Shown: one piece after another, positions 42,898 through 51,514 of the stretch
Numbering within the stretch: position 1 is the stretch's first letter
Layout: every line of letters begins with the position of its first letter
Assembly: GCF_032229225.1 (NCBI RefSeq)
Contig: NZ_CP135076.1
Coordinates: forward strand, 1,655,001-1,719,000
Origin: Stakelama saccharophila
GTDB taxonomy: Bacteria; Pseudomonadota; Alphaproteobacteria; Sphingomonadales; Sphingomonadaceae
Length of the DNA stretch: 64,000 nucleotides
Direction of reading: 5' to 3'
The notes under the pieces: model-generated
Told to the model about the DNA's origin: nothing
The model's database searches: none
The model's input: only the letters and a program-made list of their open reading frames with translations
Translations under genes and position numbers: made by a program

Positions 42898-43709
42898 ATC
42901 GCGCGGACGCGACGCTGCTCGTCGAGCCGCAACACCAGATCGGCACGGTCGGGCATTTCGATCAGGATATGGCGGGTCAGGCGCTCATAGTGCGCGATGA
43001 AACGGTCGATGGCGGATCTGTCCATCAAGGCGCGGCCGTGCGGCCGATCGCGGCGCAGCGCCTCCTCCTGTTCCAGCCGCCAGCGGCGCACGACCGCAAA
43101 GGAAGGCGCGGCGAGCAGCACCAGCCGGTCGATCCGCGCGAACAGTCGTTGATAGGGCCGGGCAAGCGCGTCGTTGGCATAGCGGCGCCAAATGCCGTCC
43201 GGGTCCTCATCCGCTTCCAGCATATTGATGGGACTGGCCAGTGCTTCCGCCGGCTGGGGTTGCGCGCCGACGCACCAGCCCTCGAAGATCAGCACGTCGA
43301 GCGGCAATTCGAGGATCGGCCGTTCATCGGCGCGCGCGCGATCGTCGCTGCTCTTGTCGAAGCGGGGGAGGCGCGTCGGGGCGCCGGCGTCGAGCGCCGC
43401 GAATATCGCTTCGCCGAGCGCGATGTCGTGCGTGCCGGGCACGCCGCGCGTGGCGAACAGCGGATGGACATTGCGCGCGCGTTGCCGGCGTTGGGTGTGG
43501 GTCAGGTAAAGGTCGTCGAGCGACAGCGTCGCGACGTTCGTGCCGCTTTCGCGCAATCGCCGTTCCAGCGTCGCGGCGATGGTCGATTTGCCCGATCCTT
43601 GCGCGCCGCACAGGCCGAGCACGATCGGTCGTCGCGCAATATCTCGCAGCGCCGCGTCGATCTGCGCGACGATGGCGTCGATCGCGCGGCGGTCGGGTTC
43701 AGGCGACAC
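42891..43709 (-). CDS. D-glycerate 3-kinase (GLYK)-like P-loop kinase
   Basis: This 272-residue kinase has a Walker A 'VLGLCGAQGSGKSTIAATLERRL' and the glycerate kinase stretch 'ATLSLDDLYLTHTQRRQRARNVHPLFATRGVPGTHD'. It also has 'LPRFDKSSDDRA' and 'LDVLIFEGWCVGAQPQP', as in plant-type D-glycerate 3-kinases. It phosphorylates D-glycerate to 3-phosphoglycerate. The GTG start at 43709 overlaps the end of the hydroxyacid dehydrogenase by 11 bases. A longer frame to 43919 would lie in that gene. The pair dehydrogenase-kinase would turn hydroxypyruvate or tartronate semialdehyde into a glycolytic intermediate. Confidence 0.9.
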   Translation of the reverse strand: MSPEPDRRAIDAIVAQIDAALRDIARRPIVLGLCGAQGSGKSTIAATLERRLRESGTNVATLSLDDLYLTHTQRRQRARNVHPLFATRGVPGTHDIALGEAIFAALDAGAPTRLPRFDKSSDDRARADERPILELPLDVLIFEGWCVGAQPQPAEALASPINMLEADEDPDGIWRRYANDALARPYQRLFARIDRLVLLAAPSFAVVRRWRLEQEEALRRDRPHGRALMDRSAIDRFIAHYERLTRHILIEMPDRADLVLRLDEQRRVRAIN

Positions 43710-44673
43710 GATCGGGCAGGGCGCGGCCGGCGAAAAAGGCGTGCAGGTTGTCGGCGGCGCGCATCCCCATCGCGGTGCGGCTCTCGATCGTGGCGCTGCC
43801 GAGATGCGGAAGCAGCACCGCGCGCTCCTGCGCGGCGAGCAGCGGATGCACCCGCGGCTCGTCCTCGTACACGTCGAGCCCGGCGCCGGCGATGCGGCCT
43901 TCCGCCAGCGCCGCGGCAAGCGCCTGCTCGTCCACCACCGGCCCGCGCGCGGTGTTCACCAGGATCGCGTGGCGCGGCATGCGCGCGATGAGCGCGGCGT
44001 CGATCAGGTGATGCGTTGCTGCTCCGCCCGGCGTATGGAGCGACAGGATGTCGGCCTCGGCCGCCAGCGCTTCGAGGTCGTCGGCGCACCGGGCGTCCAG
44101 TGCGTCCTCGATCTTGGCCGGCGCGCGGCTGCGGCTGTAATAGCGGATGGTCATGCCGAAGCCGTCGCGCGCGCGCTTTGCCGTTGCCTGCGCGATACGA
44201 CCGAAACCGACCAGGCCCAGCGTCTTGCCCTCGATACTGCGTCCAATCATGTGAGTTGGCCGCCAGCCGGTCCAGTCGCCGCGACGCAATTCGCGCTCGC
44301 CTTCACCCGCTCGCCGCGCCGCCATCAGCATCAGCGTGATCGCGAGTTCCGCGGTGGCGTCGGTCAGCACATCGGGCGTGTTGGTCACCGCGATCCCGGC
44401 GGCGCGGGCGGCATCGAGGTCGATATGCTCGAACCCCGCGCCGTAATTGGCGAGGATTTTGACGCATGCGCCCCTGGTGGTGAGAATGTCGGTGTCGATC
44501 CGGTCGGTGATCGTCGGCAGAATCGCGTCGTAGCGCGTCATCGCATCGGCGAGTGCGGCGCGGTCGAGCGGCGTATCGCCGGGGTTCAGCGTGGTCTCGT
44601 ACCGTTCGGCGAGATGCGCTTCGACCGGTTCGGGCAGGCGGCGGGTGACGAGCAGCTTTGGCATGGCAGTCAT
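43699..44673 (-). CDS. D-2-hydroxyacid dehydrogenase (glyoxylate/hydroxypyruvate reductase type)
   Basis: This is a 324-residue NAD(P) oxidoreductase. The Rossmann motif is 'KTLGLVGFGRIAQATAKRA', the catalytic arginine lies in 'LVNTARGPVVDEQALAAAL', the glutamate in 'GLDVYEDEPRVHP' and the histidine in 'VLLPHLGSATIESRTAM'. Best match is the GhrB/GyaR group that reduces glyoxylate and hydroxypyruvate. It starts nine bases after the GH28 stop and overlaps the glycerate kinase, so pectin hydrolase, reductase and kinase are in one run. An ATG at 44664 is an alternative start. Confidence 0.92.
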   Translation of the reverse strand: MTAMPKLLVTRRLPEPVEAHLAERYETTLNPGDTPLDRAALADAMTRYDAILPTITDRIDTDILTTRGACVKILANYGAGFEHIDLDAARAAGIAVTNTPDVLTDATAELAITLMLMAARRAGEGERELRRGDWTGWRPTHMIGRSIEGKTLGLVGFGRIAQATAKRARDGFGMTIRYYSRSRAPAKIEDALDARCADDLEALAAEADILSLHTPGGAATHHLIDAALIARMPRHAILVNTARGPVVDEQALAAALAEGRIAGAGLDVYEDEPRVHPLLAAQERAVLLPHLGSATIESRTAMGMRAADNLHAFFAGRALPDRVA

Positions 44674-44682
44674 ATGTACGCG

Positions 44683-46332
44683 TCAGCCCATCCGTTGCAC
44701 GGCGCCGACCGCGACATTGCTGCTGCCGCGCGTCGTGACCGCGTCCTGCCGCGCCCGGGACGAGACGAGCCCGTCGACGATCGCACCCTGCACATCGTCG
44801 AGCAGCACGGCCGGTCTTGCGTCCGGCCTGGCGAGCGTCACGTCGAAGTCGCGCAGGGTGAGGCGCTCGGCATGGCGGGCGTAGAAGCCGCTGGCGGGCA
44901 GGGTGCCGAGAAAGCTGACTTCAAGGCTTGCGGTCGGCCGTTCCTCGGGTACGCGCGCGGCGTCTGCATCCGTGCCGCCGCCTTCGCCCGACACGCGGAT
45001 GCCGGAAAAGGTCACGTCCTCGATACGGTGGCCGGGCAGGCCGGACACGCCGCAGGCATAGGGTGTCTTCGCGCCGGTGACGGTGACATTGGCGAAGGTG
45101 ACGTGGCGGATCGTGCCGATGCCGGTTCCCTGCGGCGCGCGGCTGCGCCCCGACAGGTGGACGAACAGCGGATGATTGACCGGATCGCGCATGACGATGT
45201 CCGACACCATCACATTTTCCATCAGCCCGCCATCGACGATACCGATCAGGATGCCGCGGCTGTGCTCGCAGGTGCAGTCGGAAATCAGGATGTTGCGAAA
45301 ACCGCCATTGGTTTCGGTGCCCATCTTGATCCGGCCGAGCGGGCCGAGCTTGTCGGGCGCGTCATATTCGGACGGCCGATAGGTGCCGTCGAGGACGCTG
45401 CCCATGGCATAGCCGCTGGTCTTGCAGCCGAGTACGGAAATGTCCTCGCACATCACCTTGCGGCCGAGCGCATAGCTGCTCTTGAGCACGATCGCGTCGT
45501 CCTTGGGCGAATTGACCGTGCAATGCGTCACCCGTACGTCGCGGCAGCAATCGATATCGATACCGTCGCGATCGGTGTCGATCGTCAGATTGTCGATCGT
45601 CATGTGGGTGACGCCGTGCGCGATCACGCAGAAATGGCCGCCCTTGAGCACCGTGAAGTCGCGCAGCAGGACGTTGCGGCAGTTGATGAGGCCGATCGTC
45701 TTGTTGCCGCGCCCGATGACCTCATGCTCCTTGGGATTGCGCAGCGCCGCCTGTTTCGGCGTGATGCCCAGCGCCTTGGCCGAAATCCAGCCCTTGTCGC
45801 CATGCCAGCGCGATCCGACCGGCTCGGCGCGGTCGAGGCCGACGCCGTGGATCAGCCCCTGGCCGACGATCGCGACATTCTCCACGCCGTCGCCGTAGAA
45901 CAGGCTGTTATGGACATGGGTGATGCCGAAATCCTGGAACCGCTCCTCCATATAGTTTTCGGGCGGGTCGTAGCTGCCCGAATGGCGATCGGGATCGGCC
46001 GCCTCGATCACCGATCCTGCCGACAGGATGATGGTGACATTGCTCTTGAGCCGGATCGAGAAGCACAGATAGCGGCCCGGCGGGACGACGACGGTGCCGC
46101 CGCCGGCGCGCGTCGCCGCTTCGATCGCCTGGTTGATCGCGCCGCTGTCGATCGCCGTTCCGTCGCCTTTCGCGCCGAAGCGTCGGATGTCGATCCAGCC
46201 GCCCGCTCCCCGCGGCGCACCGGTGGTCGCACGGGCGAGAGCGGGCGCGCCCAGCAGCGCGCCGCCAAGCCCCATCGTGACCGTGCGGCGGCTCGCGAAC
46301 ATGCCGGTCGGCAGGGTGGTTTCGGCTGTCAT
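44683..46332 (-). CDS. GH28 polygalacturonase-family glycosidase, Tat-exported
   Basis: This 549-residue beta-helix hydrolase has a twin-arginine signal ('ASRRTVTMGLGGALLGAPALA'). It opens with 'IDIRRFGAKGDGTAIDSGAI', the pectinase-fold start. Active-site blocks are 'TDRDGIDIDCCRDV', 'SPKDDAIVLKS' (paired aspartates) and 'RIKMGTETNGGFRN' (the RIK motif). Family members hydrolyse galacturonan or rhamnogalacturonan backbones. It overlaps the preceding GH141-like gene by four bases (ATGA), so both are made together. Whether endo or exo, and the exact linkage, cannot be told. Confidence 0.93.
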   Translation of the reverse strand: MTAETTLPTGMFASRRTVTMGLGGALLGAPALARATTGAPRGAGGWIDIRRFGAKGDGTAIDSGAINQAIEAATRAGGGTVVVPPGRYLCFSIRLKSNVTIILSAGSVIEAADPDRHSGSYDPPENYMEERFQDFGITHVHNSLFYGDGVENVAIVGQGLIHGVGLDRAEPVGSRWHGDKGWISAKALGITPKQAALRNPKEHEVIGRGNKTIGLINCRNVLLRDFTVLKGGHFCVIAHGVTHMTIDNLTIDTDRDGIDIDCCRDVRVTHCTVNSPKDDAIVLKSSYALGRKVMCEDISVLGCKTSGYAMGSVLDGTYRPSEYDAPDKLGPLGRIKMGTETNGGFRNILISDCTCEHSRGILIGIVDGGLMENVMVSDIVMRDPVNHPLFVHLSGRSRAPQGTGIGTIRHVTFANVTVTGAKTPYACGVSGLPGHRIEDVTFSGIRVSGEGGGTDADAARVPEERPTASLEVSFLGTLPASGFYARHAERLTLRDFDVTLARPDARPAVLLDDVQGAIVDGLVSSRARQDAVTTRGSSNVAVGAVQRMG

Positions 46333-48356
46333 TCAGTCGCTCCGTCAAGAGGATAGTCGGGCAGATTGGCGGATTCCTCGACGCCCGCATTGGCCATCAC
46401 CCTTTGCGCGGCCGCGGGCCAGTTCCCGTCCGTGACGAGGTGGTCGTCGAGGATCAGATTGTTCTGATAGGTCGTCCACATCCCGCCGGTCTCGGTCGTG
46501 TCGTGCCAATTGCCGACCGCCTTGTTGTCGGGCGAGATACGCTGCGGAAAGAAGGATTTGACCGTGTTGACGTTGAGCCACAGCCGCGCGCCCTTCACGA
46601 CATTGTCGCGCACCGTGATGTAGCGCGAGCCTTCGTCGAGATAGAGCGCGATATGATCGGGAATGTCGTAGACGTAATTCTCGGCGATGACCGTGTCGGG
46701 ACTGGCCGACAGATTGTAGATCGCGCCGCCGTCCTCATAATGCGTCTTGATCGCGTGGAGGCGGTTATAGGCGACCATCACGTCGCGATGCGTGGTCGGT
46801 TCGGTATACACCAGATTGGCGGGATAATCGTAATAGCCACGCTCGCGAATGCGATAGGCGGGGTTGCCGCCGGGATCGTTCATCCCCCAGCCCCAGCCGA
46901 TATCGATGCCGTCATAGGGCGCGTCTGAAATGTCGTTGTGAAGGATGAGCGCGCGGTCGACATAGGTCGACAGGATCGCGCTGTTGTCCATGTAATCCTG
47001 GCTGACCTTGTGGATGCGGTTGTTCTGGATCAGCACCTGTCGGTTGGCCTGGCCACGTTCGGACGGGTGATGCGCGTCGCGCCGCACCCCGCCGGCGAGG
47101 ATCGCGCCCGCCGCGAGGTCGGTGAAGACATTGCCGCTCACTTCGATTGCATGCGCGCCGAGGCCGACGCCGCTGGCATTGGCGTCGGCATTGTTGCCGA
47201 TGCCGAGCGCGACCTGGCCGAGATGGGCGAAGATATTGCGCGCGAAGGTGATCCGCTCGGCCGCCGAAACCTGCACCGCCGCAGGGATCTGCGACCATTC
47301 GTTGCGCCGCGTCTCGAAACCGGGACAGCCCCAACTGCACGTCTCCAGCGCATCGCCGGGCCGCGCATCGAGCGGGCCGGCGAGAAAGGCGCCGCTCTGC
47401 TGATTGGCATAGCCCTGGTCGGTCGAGGGCCCCATCCAGCTCGTATAGGAAAAGCGCAAGCCCTCGAAACGGAGGTCGCGCACCGGCTTTTCATAACTGC
47501 CGCTGATCGAGATCAGGTGGTCGAGCCGGGGCAGCATCACCTTGGCGCTGGCCATGTCGGTGCCGGCGGCGGGACGATAGTAGAGTTTGCCCTGATCGGG
47601 ATCGAGGAACCACTCGTTCGGCGCATCGAGAAAGGCGAGGCTGTTGCGCAAGTAGAGCCTGGCATATTCGGGACCATAGGGCTTGGCGAGCGTGTCATAG
47701 CCCCAGTTGTTGTTGCCCCATGCCGGCTGCTGCATGACCAGCGTCCTGCGCTCGACGCGGGCGACGGGTGAAAAGCGGTCGGTGAAATAGCCGGTGCCTT
47801 CGACCTCGATCCGGTCCTGCTGCGGCAGGCTTGCGAGATCGGGCAGGCGGTCGTCATTGATGATGATGCCTGTTTCAGAAAAGCGAACCGCGCTACGCGG
47901 CAACTCGGTCCGGGCCATTTCGGCTAGATGGTCGTTCACCCAGAGCTGGCGACTGTCGATCCCCCTGGGAATATCGGCCTCCCAGATGCCCTTGCCGGCG
48001 CGGCTCGGGCGCCAGTCGGTTACGGCGATGCCACCCGACAAAACCGGGTGAGCGCCGTTGGCGGCGCGCCAGATGACGAGATGCCCGTTGCCGCCATCGT
48101 CCTGGCGAAAAACGAGCGGGGCGCTCAGCGAATAGGTGCCGTCGGCAAGGATAACGGTCACATCGCGGTCGGCATTGCGTGCGCGAACCAGCTTCTGCGC
48201 CTGTGCGAGCGTCCGCACCGGATGATCGGCGGTGCCGGTCGCGGCGTCGTCGCCGTTGGGCGCGACATGGATTTCGATCGACGCGGACTGCGCGTGCGCG
48301 ACCGCTATGGTGCAGAGAAACGCCTTTGCGAGCAGCAGATGGCGAATGGACTTCAT
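46329..48356 (-). CDS. Secreted right-handed beta-helix glycosidase, GH141-like (paralogue 2)
   Basis: This 675-residue paralogue of the protein encoded at 1566-3605 has a signal peptide (to 'AVAHAQ'), 'IEIHVAPNGDDAATGTADHP', 'DVTVILADGTYSLSAPLVF', 'VLSGGIAVTDW', 'RQLWVNDHLAEMART', 'GYFTDRFSPV' and late 'YLDEGSRYITVRDNVVKGA...LWLNVNTVKSF'. Most of these blocks are conserved in the paralogue. GGAGG eight bases before ATG 48356 fixes the start, and in-frame codons further upstream cover the operator. It heads the operon with GH28. The GH141 relation suggests removal of fucose or another side-chain sugar from pectin (inference). Confidence 0.87.
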   Translation of the reverse strand: MKSIRHLLLAKAFLCTIAVAHAQSASIEIHVAPNGDDAATGTADHPVRTLAQAQKLVRARNADRDVTVILADGTYSLSAPLVFRQDDGGNGHLVIWRAANGAHPVLSGGIAVTDWRPSRAGKGIWEADIPRGIDSRQLWVNDHLAEMARTELPRSAVRFSETGIIINDDRLPDLASLPQQDRIEVEGTGYFTDRFSPVARVERRTLVMQQPAWGNNNWGYDTLAKPYGPEYARLYLRNSLAFLDAPNEWFLDPDQGKLYYRPAAGTDMASAKVMLPRLDHLISISGSYEKPVRDLRFEGLRFSYTSWMGPSTDQGYANQQSGAFLAGPLDARPGDALETCSWGCPGFETRRNEWSQIPAAVQVSAAERITFARNIFAHLGQVALGIGNNADANASGVGLGAHAIEVSGNVFTDLAAGAILAGGVRRDAHHPSERGQANRQVLIQNNRIHKVSQDYMDNSAILSTYVDRALILHNDISDAPYDGIDIGWGWGMNDPGGNPAYRIRERGYYDYPANLVYTEPTTHRDVMVAYNRLHAIKTHYEDGGAIYNLSASPDTVIAENYVYDIPDHIALYLDEGSRYITVRDNVVKGARLWLNVNTVKSFFPQRISPDNKAVGNWHDTTETGGMWTTYQNNLILDDHLVTDGNWPAAAQRVMANAGVEESANLPDYPLDGATE

Positions 48357-48393
48357 TTTGGCATCCTCCCACGCGTGATATAGCAAGGCGCTT

Positions 48394-48407
48394 TGTAGAT
48401 ATGTCAA
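48394..48407. promoter_or_regulatory. Family B operator upstream of the GH141/GH28 operon
   Basis: TGTAGATATGTCAA matches TTNNGATATCNNAA with two mismatches and is followed by TGG as at 28365 and 36162. It ends 38 bp before the ATG of the minus-strand operon. Confidence 0.55.
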
Positions 48408-48757
48408 TGGCAGAACGAAAACGTCCCGTCCGCGTAACCGACACCGATCAGGAGGGCGCGGCAGAGAGCCCGGCCGGTTTGCCGGTGCCAGGTCGCCTAT
48501 AGCCGGTTCCGATCGCCGCTATGCGGACGGGAGATCGAAGCGCGGCATTGTTTTTCCGGCCCGACCCACTTTCAGACGAATGACGGTCGGCGAGATCCTC
48601 GCGTCCATCGGCGCTGCGGATGCGACAGGTTCTTCTTGCGGCCGCGGCGTTTGAACTACGGTCGGGTGCCGTTCGTTAGATCATGAACCTGCCGCTGATT
48701 CAGGAGAGGTGACCGCTGCGACCTTCTTTCGCGGTGGAGCCGATGAGGGAGCAATGC
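48408..48757. other. Intergenic stretch between the pectin operon and the response regulator
   Basis: No convincing gene. A 33-codon plus-strand frame (48401-48502) begins inside the family B site and has no ribosome site, so I do not call it. The 3' end presumably holds the promoter of the response regulator, but no clear -35/-10 pair was found. Confidence 0.5.
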
Positions 48758-49147
48758 GTGACTAGCACGGACACACTCGAAGGAAAGCGTGTCCTCGTCG
48801 TCGAGGACGAATATTTTGTTGCCGATGATTTACGGCGCGGCCTCGTTGGCGCGGGCGTGGTGATTGTCGGTCCCGTCGCCGATATCGACCAGGCACTTAA
48901 AGCCGCTGAACGCGAAGATGTCGACGCGGCATTGCTGGACATCAACCTGGGCGGCGAGATGTCGTTTCCGGTTGCCGACCGGCTGAGCGCCCGGCGCATC
49001 CCGTTCGTGCTGACCACGGGATATGACGACTGGACGATCCCCGAGCGATTCCGTCACGCCCGGCGGCTCGGGAAGCCGTTCAGCGTTCGCATCGCGCTGG
49101 ACTGTCTGCGTCAGACCCTGACCTCCCGCCAGCCGGAGAACGCGTGA
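48758..49147 (+). CDS. Single-domain response regulator (CheY-like), orphan
   Basis: This 129-residue receiver domain without an output domain has the acidic pocket 'VLVVEDEYFVADDL', the phospho-acceptor aspartate in 'DAALLDINLGGEMSFPVADRL', the Thr switch in 'FVLTTGYDD' and the conserved lysine in 'RLGKPFS'. GTG 48758 is chosen because GGGAG lies six bases upstream. ATG 48743 and GTG 48734 are alternatives. No histidine kinase is encoded nearby. Such receivers in sphingomonads often serve in phosphorelays with HWE/PAS kinases. Partner unknown. Confidence 0.88.
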   Translation: MTSTDTLEGKRVLVVEDEYFVADDLRRGLVGAGVVIVGPVADIDQALKAAEREDVDAALLDINLGGEMSFPVADRLSARRIPFVLTTGYDDWTIPERFRHARRLGKPFSVRIALDCLRQTLTSRQPENA

Positions 49148-49219
49148 TGCGGAACGTCGGCGCCGTCACCGATACGGCGAACAGCGGCACTGCCGGCCTG
49201 TCGCGCCGCGCACCTGCAA

Positions 49220-49678
49220 TTGCGAAAGCGCCGCTTGGCGGTTCGCCGGCCGATCAGCGTCGGTGCTGTCGTGCGTAATATCGCCGACAACATTGTCCTG
49301 AGCGTTCGCGATAACTCGTCGGCGTTCGGCTATTCGATCACTATCACCGGCAGCTATGGGATGCTTGAAAAGCTGGAGGGCGCCCCGGCGGTAAGCGAGA
49401 TCTTTGCCGCGCTGGTGGCCGCGGCCCTCGCCTTTTCGTGTCTTGAGTTGCTCGTTCTCGCGCTGGTGCGGGAAGTGCGTAAACCGGAGAGCCAGTCGCG
49501 CGTGCTGATTTCGCGCATGATGAATTTCGTCTCCGTCGGCGGCGGGGTCGCCATGGCGGCACTCTGCGGCAGAGAACTCGACGGGCTCGCGGCCTGGTCG
49601 CTCGGCGCCTTTCTTGCGACGATCGTGTTTGTCTGCCTGGAAGCAGTGGCGCTGGAAATCGCTCGACACGTCGAATGA
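49220..49678 (+). CDS. Hypothetical small inner-membrane protein
   Basis: This is an unrecognised protein of up to 152 residues. It has a basic N-terminus, then two to three hydrophobic segments: around residues 57-83 ('SEIFAALVAAALAFSCLELL') and 103-145 ('VGGGVAMAALCG' and 'GAFLATIVFVCLEAVALEI'), separated by a charged loop. Third-position GC is high throughout, supporting real coding. The start is uncertain: TTG 49220, or GTG 49271 near the end of a 42-codon frame (49147-49275) that begins on the regulator's stop (TGATG). It may be cotranscribed with the response regulator. Confidence 0.6.
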   Translation: MRKRRLAVRRPISVGAVVRNIADNIVLSVRDNSSAFGYSITITGSYGMLEKLEGAPAVSEIFAALVAAALAFSCLELLVLALVREVRKPESQSRVLISRMMNFVSVGGGVAMAALCGRELDGLAAWSLGAFLATIVFVCLEAVALEIARHVE

Positions 49679-49801
49679 TCCTTCGAGGCGCACCCGGCAC
49701 AACCCGGCATTGATCGACCGACGGTAAACTCGGGAGGATGCCGCGAATAAAATATATCAGGAAAAGCAACTCAGGATGGCAATCCCGATCGAAGGTACAG
49801 C

Positions 49802-51082
49802 ATGACCGTGACCGACATCGCCGCGCGCAGCTATGCCCATGGCTGGCGGCTCGATCCGATCGTGCGCAGCCTGCTCGATACCGATTTCTACAAGCTGCTG
49901 ATGTTGCAGATGATCTGGCGGCTGCATCCCGATGTGCAGGCGACCTTCACCACCATCAACCGCACCAGGTCGGTGCGGATTGCCGAAGAGATCGACGAGC
50001 CCGACCTTCGCGCGCAGCTCGATCATGCGCGGACGGTTCGCCTGACCAAGAAAGAACGCATCTGGCTGGCCGGAAACACCTTCTACGGCGTGAAGCAGAT
50101 GTTCGCGCCGGACTTTCTGGACTGGCTCGCCGATTTCCAGCTCCCCGAATATGCGCTTTCGCGAGAGGACGGCCAGTTCGTCCTGCGTTTCGCCGGACCC
50201 TGGACGCACACCAGCATGTGGGAGATCCCGGCGCTCGCCATCATCAACGAATTGCGCACGCGCGCCGCGCTGAAAGGGCGCGGCCGGTTCGAACTCGACA
50301 TCCTCTATGCCCGCGCCAAGGCGCGGCTGTGGGGAAAGGTGGAGCAGCTCCAGACGCTGCCCGATCTGCGCATCTCGGATTTCGGCACCCGCCGCCGGCA
50401 CAGTTTCCTGTGGCAGCGCTGGTGCGTCGAGGCACTGAAGGAGGGGCTTGGCGATCGGTTCATCGGCACGTCGAACGTGCTGCTGGCGATGGACAGCGAC
50501 CTGGAGGCGATCGGCACCAACGGCCATGAATTGCCCATGGTGCTGGCCGCGAAGGCCGAAAGCGACGCCGAACTGCGCGCCGCCCCCTATCGCGTGCTGG
50601 AGGAATGGAGCGGCCTTTACGGTGGCAACCTGCTCATCGTCCTGCCGGACGCGTTCGGCACCGAGGCCTTCCTCGCCGACGCACCCGACCGGGTGGCCGA
50701 CTGGACGGGTTTTCGCCCAGACAGCGCGCCGCCGATCGAGGGCGGCGAGCGGCTGATCGCGTGGTGGCGTGAAAGGGGCCGGGATCCGTCGGACAAGCTG
50801 CTCATCTTTTCCGACGGCATGGACGCCGACACGATCGCGCAGACCTATCGCCATTTCGCCGGGCGCGTGCGGATGAGCTTTGGCTGGGGAACGAACCTCA
50901 CCAATGATTTCCGCGACTGTGACCCACGCGGCGAAGCGGGGCTCGTGCCGCCTTCGCTGGTCTGCAAGGTGACGAGCGCCGACGGCCGCCCGGCGGTCAA
51001 GCTGTCCGACAACCCCGCCAAGGCCACCGGCGATCGCGATGAAATCGCCCGCTACCTGCGCGTGTTCGGCGATGCCGGATAG
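49802..51082 (+). CDS. pncB: Nicotinate phosphoribosyltransferase
   Basis: This 426-residue enzyme of NAD salvage joins nicotinate to PRPP with ATP hydrolysis. Family blocks are '[21 protein letters not shown]', '[11 protein letters not shown]', '[15 protein letters not shown]', '[17 protein letters not shown]', '[12 protein letters not shown]', '[17 protein letters not shown]', '[18 protein letters not shown]' and '[15 protein letters not shown]'. AAGG six bases before the ATG. It is a housekeeping gene and marks the return to ordinary chromosome between the sugar and phosphate islands. Confidence 0.96.
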   Translation: MTVTDIAARSYAHGWRLDPIVRSLLDTDFYKLLMLQMIWRLHPDVQATFTTINRTRSVRIAEEIDEPDLRAQLDHARTVRLTKKERIWLAGNTFYGVKQMFAPDFLDWLADFQLPEYALSREDGQFVLRFAGPWTHTSMWEIPALAIINELRTRAALKGRGRFELDILYARAKARLWGKVEQLQTLPDLRISDFGTRRRHSFLWQRWCVEALKEGLGDRFIGTSNVLLAMDSDLEAIGTNGHELPMVLAAKAESDAELRAAPYRVLEEWSGLYGGNLLIVLPDAFGTEAFLADAPDRVADWTGFRPDSAPPIEGGERLIAWWRERGRDPSDKLLIFSDGMDADTIAQTYRHFAGRVRMSFGWGTNLTNDFRDCDPRGEAGLVPPSLVCKVTSADGRPAVKLSDNPAKATGDRDEIARYLRVFGDAG

Positions 51083-51114
51083 CGTGCCGCGGACGACGTG
51101 CCGACCGCCGATGG

Positions 51115-51420
51115 TCAGGATATCTGCTGCGTGCGGCAAGCCGGACAGAGGCCAGCCACCTCGATCGCGATCTTGTCGATGGCGAAACCGGTCTCGCACC
51201 GCGCGCTCCACGGCGGCATGTTGATCGCGCCGCCTTGTTCGAGAATTTTCTTGCGGTCGACCTTTGCGGAAATCCTGGGCGTCTGGTCGGCCGAGAGATC
51301 GAACGGTGTTGCCGTGACGATAATGTTGTGAATGTCGGCGGGCGACGGGCGCTCCTGTGCCGAGGCGATCACGGAGACGAGCGCGGCGGTCGCCGCGCCG
51401 ATGAACAGTACGTATCGCAT
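51115..51420 (-). CDS. Hypothetical small exported protein with CxxC
   Basis: This is a 101-residue protein from ATG 51420 (GGAG six bases upstream). A clear signal peptide 'MRYVLFIGAATAALVSVIASAQ' leads to a short mature domain with 'NIIVTATPFDLSADQTPR', 'WSARCETGFAIDK' and a C-terminal 'CPACRTQQ'. Three cysteines could bind metal or form a disulfide. I do not recognise the family. It lies on the same strand as a DUF2946-type gene and a ZIP transporter, so a link to metal handling is possible but unproven. Confidence 0.6.
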   Translation of the reverse strand: MRYVLFIGAATAALVSVIASAQERPSPADIHNIIVTATPFDLSADQTPRISAKVDRKKILEQGGAINMPPWSARCETGFAIDKIAIEVAGLCPACRTQQIS

Positions 51421-51514
51421 TATAAACTCCAATGCTCCCTGAAAGGCCCTGTGCAGACGGACCTCAGCCGGTCGGCGCGCCGCGTTCACGGCTCGGCGCT
51501 TCATGATGATCGTT

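Noticed and set aside
48401-48502. 33-codon plus-strand frame starting within the family B operator
   Set aside because: No ribosome site, no recognisable protein, and its start codon is part of a regulatory motif.
49147-49275. 42-codon frame starting on the response-regulator stop (TGATG)
   Set aside because: The start context is suggestive, but the product is compositionally random and no family is recognised. Kept only as a note to the downstream membrane protein.
49748-49764. ATATATCAGG element before pncB, resembling family A
   Set aside because: Only the core TATCAG matches, and the gene is a housekeeping salvage enzyme without link to the sugar regulon.
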